From Acholeplasma equifetale ATCC 29724 (GTDB lineage: Bacteria; Bacillota_I; Bacilli_A; Acholeplasmatales; Acholeplasmataceae): a DNA stretch of 64,000 nt. Location of the stretch: assembly GCF_000687735.1 (NCBI RefSeq), contig NZ_JHXL01000004.1:1-64000 (forward strand). Direction: 5' to 3'. The notes under the pieces were generated by a model that was not told where the DNA came from, made no database searches, and saw only the letters and a list, made by a program, of their open reading frames with translations. The position numbers and the translations under genes are program-made. This document shows, one piece after another, positions 24,496-33,306 of the stretch (position 1 is its first letter; every line of letters begins with the position of its first letter).

Positions 24496-26674
24496 CGATG
24501 TTCACTCCCTTTTTCTTGATGCGTTTAAATATTGCAAATCCTGTTGGTATAACAACGATTGCTAACATAATCCATCCAAAATTTTGTTTAATGATTGCGT
24601 TTCGATAACGTTGAAACGCTTTTGAGTAATAGTATTGGTCATGACCTAGTTTGAAATATTCCATTGCTTTTTCATATTGACCAGTTCTTAAATAATGTTT
24701 ACCAATACCACGGTAAGCAACTTCATAATTTGTGTTAAGTACTAATACTTCTTCCCAAATGATAGATGCTTGTTCATAGTCGCCATCACCTTCTAAAGCA
24801 ACAGCTTCATTAACTTTTTTACCAAATTCTGTATGTTCATATACAACAACAGTTTTTAATTTACGGTCAAGAACTAATAAATTGTCATTTAAGTATCCAA
24901 GTGCTACACCTTCTGTAAACTTATCAGACTGTGCTCCGTCTTCACCATTAATATATAAAAGGTTTCCTTCATTATCATATGTGAATAATCTTGAGCGTTT
25001 TTGATCGATTACAGTGTAAATACCATCCTTATAGTATGCGATATCAACTAATTTACTTGGTCCTTCAATAACATAGTTATTCATATTTTTAACATAGTGA
25101 ATATCACCTTTAGGAATGTGATATCCGTTTCGTTTTAATACGTCAATACCTTTAGGATTGATATATTGAATCATGTTGTTATCGTTATTAGTTGTAGCAT
25201 TACTTGTTGTGTATAAGAAGTTATTTTCATCCATAAAGACATTTGTAAAGTCTGTTGGTAAATATCTTGGTAATTTAGCTAATTGTTCTTCTGTCATTAA
25301 AGCACGAGTAAATATTTCAATTGGTGTTAATACAAGTGGGTTAACACCAGTATAACGGTTAAATTTACCATCAAATTCTAGTTCAATGACACCTTCATAA
25401 ATACCTTTTGAAATAACATACATTCTACCTACAGAGTCTGTTGTTATCTTTAAAGGCTCAAATTCTAAGTCAGATTCTGTAAATGTCACATCATCGACTT
25501 CATCAAACACATTAATAACTTCGAATTGATGGTTAAGTTTTACGATTCTATAGTTTGAAGTATCTGCAATATAGATTCCTGTATCCTTAACATCAATACC
25601 GTTTGGTCTATTAAGTGTTGTATATAAAGGGTTTTCTAAATTTTCAGTATCAAAGTTTTCATGATAACTAAATTGTGTTGAATAATGAATAAGTTCATAT
25701 CTGTTATTTACAACGATTAATGCGTTAGATTGTGACGTAACAATATAAATGCGATTATCATGAATAACTAAATCCTCTGGTGAAGACATTAACGGAACAG
25801 CTGTAACACGGTTTAATTCAACTTTTGTTGCAGTTGTTGAGTTTATAATTTCGTTTTCTGATACTGAATCTAAATCTTTATAATCCGCAAGTGTTTGTGA
25901 TTCGAAAACATCTATGACTTCTAAATCGTAATTTAGAACAACAATACGATATGTATCTAAATTTTTTGAATCTAGAACATAGATTTTAGATGTATCAGCT
26001 TTAATTCTATCTACATTAACTAGTTTCACTGCTTCTGTTAAAGAACCAGTATATGAACTTGCTAATTCAAATTGAGATCCAGCTTTCATAAGATTTTTAT
26101 TGCTATCTAATAAAGCTAAGAATGATTGATCTTTTGCAAATCTTATTTCGATTTCATCCACAACAATATGTGAAGCTTTTAAAACATTGAATAAATCAAT
26201 ATGAACGTTTTCTTTAATATCAATAATTTGATATGTGAAATTCAATTGAATGATTCGATAAGTTTCATTAGAACCTTCGATTGCTTTTGAGTCAAGTATA
26301 TAAATACCTTCTTGATTCACAAACACATCTAATGGTGCATTTAGTCTAATTGAAGAAATTTTTTGTTCTGAATCTAATTTGTCTAAGTAGTCTTTAGAAA
26401 ATGTAAATTCTTGAGTTAAAAATGTAATATTATTTGATGAATTTGTAACTAAGAATGCATTTCTTGATGAAACTACTAAATAGTTTAAACTGTTATATCT
26501 ATAACCTGATTGTTCATGCAACTCAATTCCAAGTGATTGTTCATTGAAGTGTGTTGAATATGTTAAACCAGGTGCTGAATGTATTACGTCACCGTAATAT
26601 GAGTAATTATATCGGATTGCTGCTAGTTGAAAAGGTAGCGAAAATAATAATGCAATTGTTGTTAATAATTTCAT
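24488..26674 (-). CDS. Surface NHL β-propeller/TPR protein with C-terminal membrane helix
   Basis: A 728-residue protein. It has a signal peptide (residues 1-19), then a long region of NHL-type repeats such as LNRPNGIDVKDTGIYIADTS and repeated YRIVVLNYDLEVIDVF-like strands (about residues 40-600). A TPR pair (GDYEQASIIWEEVL, TGQYEKAMEYFKLG, about residues 625-690) precedes a final helix GWIMLAIVVIPTGFAIF and a basic tail. The topology therefore places propeller and TPR outside. Such architecture points to binding of partner proteins or glycans, not catalysis. It lies between the system 1 permeases and YIP1. Confidence 0.75.
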   Translation of the reverse strand: MKLLTTIALLFSLPFQLAAIRYNYSYYGDVIHSAPGLTYSTHFNEQSLGIELHEQSGYRYNSLNYLVVSSRNAFLVTNSSNNITFLTQEFTFSKDYLDKLDSEQKISSIRLNAPLDVFVNQEGIYILDSKAIEGSNETYRIIQLNFTYQIIDIKENVHIDLFNVLKASHIVVDEIEIRFAKDQSFLALLDSNKNLMKAGSQFELASSYTGSLTEAVKLVNVDRIKADTSKIYVLDSKNLDTYRIVVLNYDLEVIDVFESQTLADYKDLDSVSENEIINSTTATKVELNRVTAVPLMSSPEDLVIHDNRIYIVTSQSNALIVVNNRYELIHYSTQFSYHENFDTENLENPLYTTLNRPNGIDVKDTGIYIADTSNYRIVKLNHQFEVINVFDEVDDVTFTESDLEFEPLKITTDSVGRMYVISKGIYEGVIELEFDGKFNRYTGVNPLVLTPIEIFTRALMTEEQLAKLPRYLPTDFTNVFMDENNFLYTTSNATTNNDNNMIQYINPKGIDVLKRNGYHIPKGDIHYVKNMNNYVIEGPSKLVDIAYYKDGIYTVIDQKRSRLFTYDNEGNLLYINGEDGAQSDKFTEGVALGYLNDNLLVLDRKLKTVVVYEHTEFGKKVNEAVALEGDGDYEQASIIWEEVLVLNTNYEVAYRGIGKHYLRTGQYEKAMEYFKLGHDQYYYSKAFQRYRNAIIKQNFGWIMLAIVVIPTGFAIFKRIKKKGVNIDE

Positions 26675-26686
26675 ATAATCTACCTC

Positions 26687-27583
26687 CTACTTCATACCAG
26701 AATGTGAGAATGTCTCAACAATTCTAGATTGAGATAATATGAAGAATGTTACTGGAACAATCATCATAATGAATGATACTGCAGCAATTGTACCTTGACG
26801 TTCAATAGAACCTTGAGCAATTTGTTTTAATGCGTATGATAATGGTTTTAATTCTTCTGAGAAAATGTAAATACCACCATCAGCTGTCCATAATCTTTGG
26901 AATAAGAGAATAATTAATGTTAACCAAGCTGGTTTAACAAGCGGCATTACAATTTGGAAGAATATACGATATTCACTTGCTCCATCAATCTTTGCTGACT
27001 CAATTAATTCAAATGGAACTTGTTCCATAAATTGCTTCATAAGATATAATCCCATTGAAGATGCAATTGCAGGTAAGATTAATGCCCAAGGTGTATCGAT
27101 TAATCCAAGCCATGAAATCATAATATAGTTTGGTGTAGCTGTTACTTGAGGTGCGAACATTAATGAATATACAACTAAACCAAAGATTAAATTTCTACCT
27201 GGGAATTTATATTTTGCAAGAGGATATGCTGCCATTGATGCAATTAAGACGTGCCCCGCAGTACCTAATGCAGTAATTAAAATTGTATTAAAGAAATATC
27301 TTGAAAATGGAATCCATGAATTACCTATTAATTCAGATAAATCTCTAAAGTTTTTGAATGTAAAGTTTCTTGGTAATAGTGTAGGTGGGAAAACGAATAA
27401 TTCATCAAGTGGTTTGAAGGCATTTGATGCAGTCATTATCAATGGATAAGCACTGAAAATACCAAATAAACCAAGTAGTAAGAATAAGAAAATGTCTCCC
27501 CAAATACTACGATTAATTCTCTTTCTCTTTTTTATCTTTCGATTAAGAAGGAATTTTTGGACTGCTTGTTGCATATTATTCAC
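26687..27583 (-). CDS. Carbohydrate ABC permease, MalG type (system 1)
   Basis: A 298-residue permease with the EAA loop (IESAKIDGASEYRIFFQIVM) and about six membrane segments; the start KNRKIKKRKRINRS-like basic stretch is cytoplasmic. It is coupled to the MalF-type gene upstream by an 8-base overlap and is followed after 12 bases by the NHL/TPR gene. Substrate presumed to be delivered by the binding proteins at 28514 and 31524. Confidence 0.9.
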   Translation of the reverse strand: MNNMQQAVQKFLLNRKIKKRKRINRSIWGDIFLFLLLGLFGIFSAYPLIMTASNAFKPLDELFVFPPTLLPRNFTFKNFRDLSELIGNSWIPFSRYFFNTILITALGTAGHVLIASMAAYPLAKYKFPGRNLIFGLVVYSLMFAPQVTATPNYIMISWLGLIDTPWALILPAIASSMGLYLMKQFMEQVPFELIESAKIDGASEYRIFFQIVMPLVKPAWLTLIILLFQRLWTADGGIYIFSEELKPLSYALKQIAQGSIERQGTIAAVSFIMMIVPVTFFILSQSRIVETFSHSGMK

Positions 27584-28502
27584 CTAACCTTCTTAAGAAT
27601 TTTCTTACAAGTAGGTTAGCTCCAATCATAATAAAGAATAGTACTGTTGCTATTGCAGATGCATAACCTAACTCGAATTTAATGGAACCATAGTCCATAA
27701 GGTGCGTTACAATTGTATGCCCTTCATACTGAACGGATGGGAATCCAAGTAACTGAATGGATACCTCGGCTATGGAAAGGGATGTTGTAATTTGCATAAC
27801 AGCACCGAATAAAAGTTGCGGCTTCATTGAAGGTATTGTAATATACCATAATTCTTGCCAGCGGTTTTTAATTCCGTCAATTGCACCAGCTTCATATAAT
27901 GTTCTATCAACACTTTGAAGACCAGCGATAAATGCTAGGAATGAAACTCCTAAGCTTAACCATAATTGAACGATGATTAATACCAATAACATCCAATCTG
28001 GATCTTTCAACCAAAGAATTGGACTATTGATCAAACCTAATTCTCTTAAGAATGCATTTGCATATCCTTGAGAATCACCCGAGAAGATTAATAACCAAAT
28101 TAAGTAAGCATTACCCGAAATACTTGGAGCATAAAATACTAATGTCATAAATGCTCTTAATTTTGGTTTTAATTCATTAATTAACCATGCGAATACGAAA
28201 GCCATTAAGTAACTCACAGGACCTGTGACAATAGCTAAAATTAATGTATTTCGAATTGAAATAATGAATATTTCATCTTCCAATAATAATTTCATGTAGT
28301 TATCAAAACCAATGAATCTAGGAGCTTCAAGCATATTAAATTGTGTAAAACTAATACCTAAAGACATTAAAACCGGAATAACAGTGAAAAGAGCAAAAAG
28401 AATAACATATGGTGCTAAAAGAACATATAAGTGCTTATTTCTTTTCATATCTTCCCACGTAAGTTTGGCTTTTGTCTTAAAATCTAATTTTATTGATTGC
28501 AT
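27576..28502 (-). CDS. Carbohydrate ABC permease, MalF type (system 1)
   Basis: A 308-residue permease with an EAA-like loop (TLYEAGAIDGIKNRWQELW) and six membrane segments. The ATG at 28502 follows GAGGAG by 8 bases; the TTG at 28517 lies within that ribosome site. It starts 11 bases after the large CBM-like/binding protein gene, which is the natural partner by position. Confidence 0.9.
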   Translation of the reverse strand: MQSIKLDFKTKAKLTWEDMKRNKHLYVLLAPYVILFALFTVIPVLMSLGISFTQFNMLEAPRFIGFDNYMKLLLEDEIFIISIRNTLILAIVTGPVSYLMAFVFAWLINELKPKLRAFMTLVFYAPSISGNAYLIWLLIFSGDSQGYANAFLRELGLINSPILWLKDPDWMLLVLIIVQLWLSLGVSFLAFIAGLQSVDRTLYEAGAIDGIKNRWQELWYITIPSMKPQLLFGAVMQITTSLSIAEVSIQLLGFPSVQYEGHTIVTHLMDYGSIKFELGYASAIATVLFFIMIGANLLVRKFLRRLGE

Positions 28503-28513
28503 ATGTAAACTCC

Positions 28514-31426
28514 TCAATCTAAGCCAAATTCACGACGTTTTTTAGCTAATTCGTCATTAATCATTTGGACATAATCATAAAGTGCATCTTTAGGATCAGC
28601 TGAATTATTGATAACAGATCTAAAGGCATTATCAAGATATCTACCAGTCATATAGCCACCCGGTACTTCAGGAATACCTCTTACCCAATCCCATTGTTCG
28701 ATGAGTTTATCAAGTTCTTTAATTGTCCATGGTAATTGTTGTAAGGCTTCAATATTAGCTGTTGTGTAACGAGCTGCAGAACCTAAAATTGATTCCATTT
28801 CACGACCAAAACGAACTTGAGTTTCAGTTGAAGTCCACCATTGTAAGAATTGCCATGCGGATTCTACTTTCTTTGATTGATTTAAGATAATCGCACTTGT
28901 ACCTGTTGCAACAGTATCACGACGAATATATGTATCACCATTTTCATCTTGATATTCTGTTCCTGGTATAACCATGAAATCCCATTTACCACGAATTTCA
29001 GGAGCGAATACTGCTAAAGTGTTATATGCATTATAGTATGTAATACCAATTGGCATCTGACCACTTCTAAATCTATTAACAAAGTTTGCATCAACTGGGA
29101 ATGAATAGTCAGAATAGAAACTTGACCATCGCTTAAATATTTCCGGTCCTAATCCTTCGTTAAACCCTGACTCTCTACCATCATTAATATAGAACTCTCC
29201 ATTTGCTTGGTAAAACATAGATGAGAAAATAGGGTTTGGAGCTAATACTGTTGTACCTACTGATTGTGGTACTGGTAAATAAACTTCTAAGTTATATCTT
29301 TGTAATGTTGGGATCATATTTACCAAATCTTCCCATGTATTAGGAGGCGTTAATCCCAATTGGTTGAAGATATCTGTACGGTAGAACATCATTAACCATG
29401 TTTGTGTATCTGGTAAAGCATAATAATTCCCATCATAATAGAACGGAACAAATGCTTCTAATTTAAAGCGTTTTGCAACTTCTTCAAATCCTTCTAATGT
29501 TGAAATTGGATAAGCAGCACTACGCATTGCATAGTTCACTGGTGTTGCATTGTCTAATCCCAATGCAACGTCCGGTCCTTTACCAGAAAGAGTTGCAGGA
29601 AGTAATGATGATTGAGTAACTAACTTTAAGTCAACTTGAATACCATATGTCGGTGCAAAAGATTCATCAATAAGTCTTCTTAAAATATTAGCTTGGTCTT
29701 GACCTTGTGTCATCCATACTGTAATTGTATCTGTTACTTCACCTGTATCACGTTTACCAACTTGAGAATAATCAGTTGTAAATGTTGCTAAAAAGGCTCT
29801 AAAATCGTACCAAAGGCTTTCAAAAATTGTTGCTGACATGCGTGGTAGTTTCGCCTCTGGTTGATGTAATATAAAGTAATCAATTTCTAAAGGTTGACCT
29901 GAAAGTAAAATAACAAGTGTTCCTAAAGATGAAATATTTGATACTAAGTCAGATAAGTTTTTATGAATTTCTCTTGGTTTTTCTAAGAAAAAGTCAAGTA
30001 AGTATATCGCTGTATCTAAAATACCTGTTTTTTCACTTCGTGATCCGGAAATTTCAATTAAAGCATTTTTAATAGAAATTAATATTTCTCTTTCTTCTTC
30101 AAATCGTTTTAATAAATTAGGAATACGTGTTGTTAATGCATAATCACGATATTGGTCAGGTTCTGGACCTGTATACATAATTATTTCACGATAAATTGTG
30201 TTTAAATTGTCAATTGCTTGTTGCAACTCAGAAATTAATTGCCCATAAATACCAAGTGACACTTCCATTTTAATTTCATGAGTTCCTGCTTCAAGATAGA
30301 ATAAATAAGCTTCTTCATTTGTACCTAATGTTTGAATTCTCCAATCATCAGATTGAACAAATGGATAATTTCTCATTTCTTCAAATGGAAATTCACCGTC
30401 AATATAAATATTTCTAAATACGCTCATACCTGTAGCTAATCGTTGTTTTACACGTAAAGAAATTTCATAAAGTCCAGTCTCAGGTACTTCAAAATTCCAT
30501 ACAATGAAATCTCCTGCAGTATCCCAGTTAGAACCACCAATTGTATTTAATTTGATTAAGCTTGGATGTGAAGGGCTTGTTAGGGCGCTAGTTCTATCAT
30601 TTAAAGCGTAAAGTGTTGGAGAAGTTGTATAACTTGGAGTTTCCGCTTGAATGAATTTTAAATCTTGATTAGCGACTTTATAGTTGTTTTGTTCATAAAT
30701 TTGTTTTATTTCTTGATATGTAGGTGTCTTTTTAATTGATTCAACTAAGATATATTCAACAACCATTGGTTCTCTATAACTTTCAATTTCAATGGTATTT
30801 AATCCCTCTTCTAAATAAAAATAAAAGGGCTCTGTGATATATCCTAAAGAATCTTTTACATATGTCTCACTCCACATTGGTTTTTCCACTTGACTTGGAC
30901 GAACATCATTTCCAAGAGAGTCTTGATAAATAACTTCGTCACTACCAAAGTATCTATGGAAAACAAGTTGAGATGCTGCTGTAAAAGGAGTTTCCCCATT
31001 TATCTTAATCCCTCTTTCAATAGCAGAACTTTTACCTGGATAAGTATAGTATTTTATCAATATATGGTAGAAGCCTTTTTCTTCAATATCAACTTGATAT
31101 GTAAAAGATCCTGCTTCGTAAGTCAGTAATGACTCAGACACACCATGATAATTGTTTAAGATTTCATAATCCCCTTCAACATTAATGAAATCAAGCGCTG
31201 AAATCGTATAACGATATCCCTGCGGGAACAGTTGTTCTTTTGATTCAACGTAATTTCGATAGTTTTGCACATAAGAATCTTCAGAAGATACTCTATTTGA
31301 TTCAACATTTATCTGTTGATTTAATCTCAACGTGTTAACATTTGTAAACGCAGAAACTGTATCAAATATAATCCATCCAAATAGTGCAATTCCTATCACG
31401 ATGAGTGTTATATATAATTTCTTCAT
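28514..31426 (-). CDS. Membrane-tethered binding protein: two carbohydrate-binding-like domains fused to a family 1 solute-binding domain
   Basis: A 970-residue protein with an unusual order. An N-terminal membrane helix (residues 4-24, no lipobox cysteine) anchors it. Two β-rich jelly-roll-like segments follow (about 75-230 and 255-390, each with a GxY strand such as EKGFYHILIKYYTYPG or ETGLYEISLRVKQ). A helical, coiled-coil-like linker covers about 395-500. A MalE-like family 1 solute-binding domain ends the protein (about 565-960; ITVWMTQGQDQ, GKGPDVALG, FYRTDIFNQLGLTPPNTWED). It is followed by the permease pair 11 bases later. The fusion suggests a receptor that grips polymeric glycan while passing fragments to the permease; this is inference. 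Confidence 0.82.
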   Translation of the reverse strand: MKKLYITLIVIGIALFGWIIFDTVSAFTNVNTLRLNQQINVESNRVSSEDSYVQNYRNYVESKEQLFPQGYRYTISALDFINVEGDYEILNNYHGVSESLLTYEAGSFTYQVDIEEKGFYHILIKYYTYPGKSSAIERGIKINGETPFTAASQLVFHRYFGSDEVIYQDSLGNDVRPSQVEKPMWSETYVKDSLGYITEPFYFYLEEGLNTIEIESYREPMVVEYILVESIKKTPTYQEIKQIYEQNNYKVANQDLKFIQAETPSYTTSPTLYALNDRTSALTSPSHPSLIKLNTIGGSNWDTAGDFIVWNFEVPETGLYEISLRVKQRLATGMSVFRNIYIDGEFPFEEMRNYPFVQSDDWRIQTLGTNEEAYLFYLEAGTHEIKMEVSLGIYGQLISELQQAIDNLNTIYREIIMYTGPEPDQYRDYALTTRIPNLLKRFEEEREILISIKNALIEISGSRSEKTGILDTAIYLLDFFLEKPREIHKNLSDLVSNISSLGTLVILLSGQPLEIDYFILHQPEAKLPRMSATIFESLWYDFRAFLATFTTDYSQVGKRDTGEVTDTITVWMTQGQDQANILRRLIDESFAPTYGIQVDLKLVTQSSLLPATLSGKGPDVALGLDNATPVNYAMRSAAYPISTLEGFEEVAKRFKLEAFVPFYYDGNYYALPDTQTWLMMFYRTDIFNQLGLTPPNTWEDLVNMIPTLQRYNLEVYLPVPQSVGTTVLAPNPIFSSMFYQANGEFYINDGRESGFNEGLGPEIFKRWSSFYSDYSFPVDANFVNRFRSGQMPIGITYYNAYNTLAVFAPEIRGKWDFMVIPGTEYQDENGDTYIRRDTVATGTSAIILNQSKKVESAWQFLQWWTSTETQVRFGREMESILGSAARYTTANIEALQQLPWTIKELDKLIEQWDWVRGIPEVPGGYMTGRYLDNAFRSVINNSADPKDALYDYVQMINDELAKKRREFGLD

Positions 31427-31448
31427 GTTTCACCTCATGAAAATGGCA

Positions 31449-31480
31449 CAACCTTCCTCCTTAAAAAAGTCGGAAGGTTG
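31449..31480 (-). other. Intercistronic hairpin between the two binding-protein genes
   Basis: Perfect nine-base arms CAACCTTCC/GGAAGGTTG (31449-31457, 31472-31480) with a 14-base loop and no following T-run on the minus strand. It fits an mRNA-stabilising or partial attenuation structure that keeps the first binding protein more abundant than the permeases, as is common in sugar ABC operons. Confidence 0.6.
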
Positions 31481-31523
31481 CTACCACTAATTTTTGTTTT
31501 GATTTATTTTGTGAGCTTAATTT

Positions 31524-33134
31524 TTATTTATATAGTTCTTCTAGTTTAGCATTGTATGTAGGTAAGATAGATTCCATAGCGGCTCTTGGAGAATCACCAA
31601 TACCTTTAATAGCATTGTTAATCTTAATGAACCAACTATTTGCATCATATGTACCAATACCTAATGCAAAGATCAATTCTAATTCAGCTTTATCATAGAT
31701 TTCTAAGATTGCATCAATATAAATATCTTTATTGTATGATTGGATTAATGCATCTTCAAATTCGTTTTTGAATTCTTCATCTGTTTGCCAAATTTGAATT
31801 TCATTCCATACTTTAAATGCTAATTCTTGAATGTCTGCTGAATAACCAGCTGCTAAGTTATATACTGCAACACCTGAAACCGGTGATACGTATTTACCTT
31901 TATATGAATCACTTCTTGGATAAGGAACGAAACCTAAATCAAAGTTTAAGTTCTTCCATCTGTTATCCGCGTTCTTGAACCATAAAGCACCTGGATGCAT
32001 TAATACTTTACCAGCTTGCCATGCAGGTGAGCCTGCATCATATTGACCACTAGTTTCGAATAGTTTAGCTTGCCATAATGACACTAAGAAATCATATGTA
32101 TCTAAAGCAGTTTTTTGAGCAAACCCTACAGTTAATGTACGACGATTAATTAACGTACCACCGTTTAATGGAACCATGTATTGAGCGTAAACGTTAGGGT
32201 TACCACCTAATACAGCATAATCATCGCCTTGAACTGCTAATTTAGTTTGTGCTTGTTTTGCCCATGCTTCAAATTTTGACCAAGTCCATTCACCATCTAA
32301 GAATAATTGAGCAGGGTTCTCAATTCCTAATTCTTCTAATAAATCATCATTGAAGAATAATCCGTTTTCAACGGTAGGTTTACCTGTTTGGAATGCATAA
32401 ACTTTCTCTTTGAATGTGCCTAATGTTTTAGTTTCTTCAGTAATATTTTTACCAATTGTTGATAAATATTGATCAACCGGAACAATTGCATTACCTGAAA
32501 CTAAAGCTTGTGTCCAGTCTGAAGTTGTCCAATAAATATGAGCCATTGGATTACCTGATCTACTTGCGTTAATAATTGCTTGAACACGGTCATTACCCCA
32601 AGGAGCATTTGATGGATATTCAATATATCTTACACGGACATTATATTTTTCTTCTGCTTGTCTTTGAAGTTGTTGTCTAATAGCTTGTTGTTTACCAGTA
32701 TAGTCTTGTCGGAATGGATCAACTTCATATGGAGCTCCGTGCATAATAACGATATCAACTTTAGCTGAAACTTCTTGAACTGTTAATTTACGATCCACAC
32801 TAACTTCTTTACCATCTGAACCAACAACTGTATAAGTGATTGTGTATACACCTTTTGTGTTAGTTAGATATGTACCAGTTATTTCAATACTGTTTGTTAA
32901 ATCTTCGCCAGTAACTCTGTCTTTAGCAGTTACACCTGCTTTAGGATCAAAATCGTCACCAACATTGATTGTTGTATCAACTACACCAATGATTTCAGCA
33001 GTTGGTTTATCATCCCCATTATCACCGCCGCCATTGTTGCCACCACCATTACCGCCACCAGCGTTGTTATTGTTACATGCAACTAAGAAGATTGCGAATA
33101 ATGCTAATGTTAAAACAGCATATATTTTTTTCAT
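31524..33134 (-). CDS. Sugar ABC transporter solute-binding lipoprotein with Ig-like N-terminal domain
   Basis: A 536-residue lipoprotein (lipobox LVAC, Cys20). A Gly/Asn/Asp-rich flexible linker (about 21-45) leads to an Ig-like domain (about 48-122; GVYTITYTVVGSDGKEVSV), then a family 1 solute-binding domain (about 125-536; FFNDDLLEELGIENP and the WTWSKFEAWAKQ region are typical). It is the first gene of the 18-gene operon. The extra Ig-like spacer lifts the binding domain away from the membrane. Glycan specificity is inferred from the operon, not from residues. Confidence 0.9.
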   Translation of the reverse strand: MKKIYAVLTLALFAIFLVACNNNNAGGGNGGGNNGGGDNGDDKPTAEIIGVVDTTINVGDDFDPKAGVTAKDRVTGEDLTNSIEITGTYLTNTKGVYTITYTVVGSDGKEVSVDRKLTVQEVSAKVDIVIMHGAPYEVDPFRQDYTGKQQAIRQQLQRQAEEKYNVRVRYIEYPSNAPWGNDRVQAIINASRSGNPMAHIYWTTSDWTQALVSGNAIVPVDQYLSTIGKNITEETKTLGTFKEKVYAFQTGKPTVENGLFFNDDLLEELGIENPAQLFLDGEWTWSKFEAWAKQAQTKLAVQGDDYAVLGGNPNVYAQYMVPLNGGTLINRRTLTVGFAQKTALDTYDFLVSLWQAKLFETSGQYDAGSPAWQAGKVLMHPGALWFKNADNRWKNLNFDLGFVPYPRSDSYKGKYVSPVSGVAVYNLAAGYSADIQELAFKVWNEIQIWQTDEEFKNEFEDALIQSYNKDIYIDAILEIYDKAELELIFALGIGTYDANSWFIKINNAIKGIGDSPRAAMESILPTYNAKLEELYK

Positions 33135-33178
33135 TTTGTACCTCTTTTCCCTTTTTATATGGATATTTTTACACCTAC

Positions 33179-33216
33179 ATTATACTATATTACAATATAG
33201 TATGAAATCGCTTTCG
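33179..33216 (-). promoter_or_regulatory. Promoter and operators of the 18-gene glycan operon
   Basis: A perfect -10 (TATAAT, 33184-33179) is preceded by a weak -35 at 17 bases (TTTCAT). A cre-like site (TGAAATCGCTTTCG on the plus strand, 33203-33216, 13 of 14 consensus positions) covers the -35 position. The spacer is filled by a 10-bp perfect inverted repeat (33182-33191 with 33194-33203, ATACTATATT core). Two regulators binding here would both block RNA polymerase. Confidence 0.75.
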
Positions 33217-33257
33217 CATATTTTTCAACTTATTAAAAGTTTTTTCACATACTTTAC

Positions 33258-33286
33258 AAAAAAAGCCTAACTAAAAATAGTTAGAC
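33258..33286 (-). terminator. Terminator of the coiled-coil surface protein gene
   Basis: Stem CTAACTA/TAGTTAG (33267-33273, 33278-33284), extendable by two pairs, followed on the minus strand by seven T. Confidence 0.8.
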
Positions 33287-33306
33287 TCTTTCATTTTTAA
33301 AGTATA

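Noticed and set aside
32836-33270. A 144-codon plus-strand frame opposite the binding-protein gene
   Set aside because: It is the antisense shadow of the lipoprotein's signal peptide, linker and Ig-like domain; the Pro/Leu-rich peptide mirrors the Gly/Asn-rich linker.
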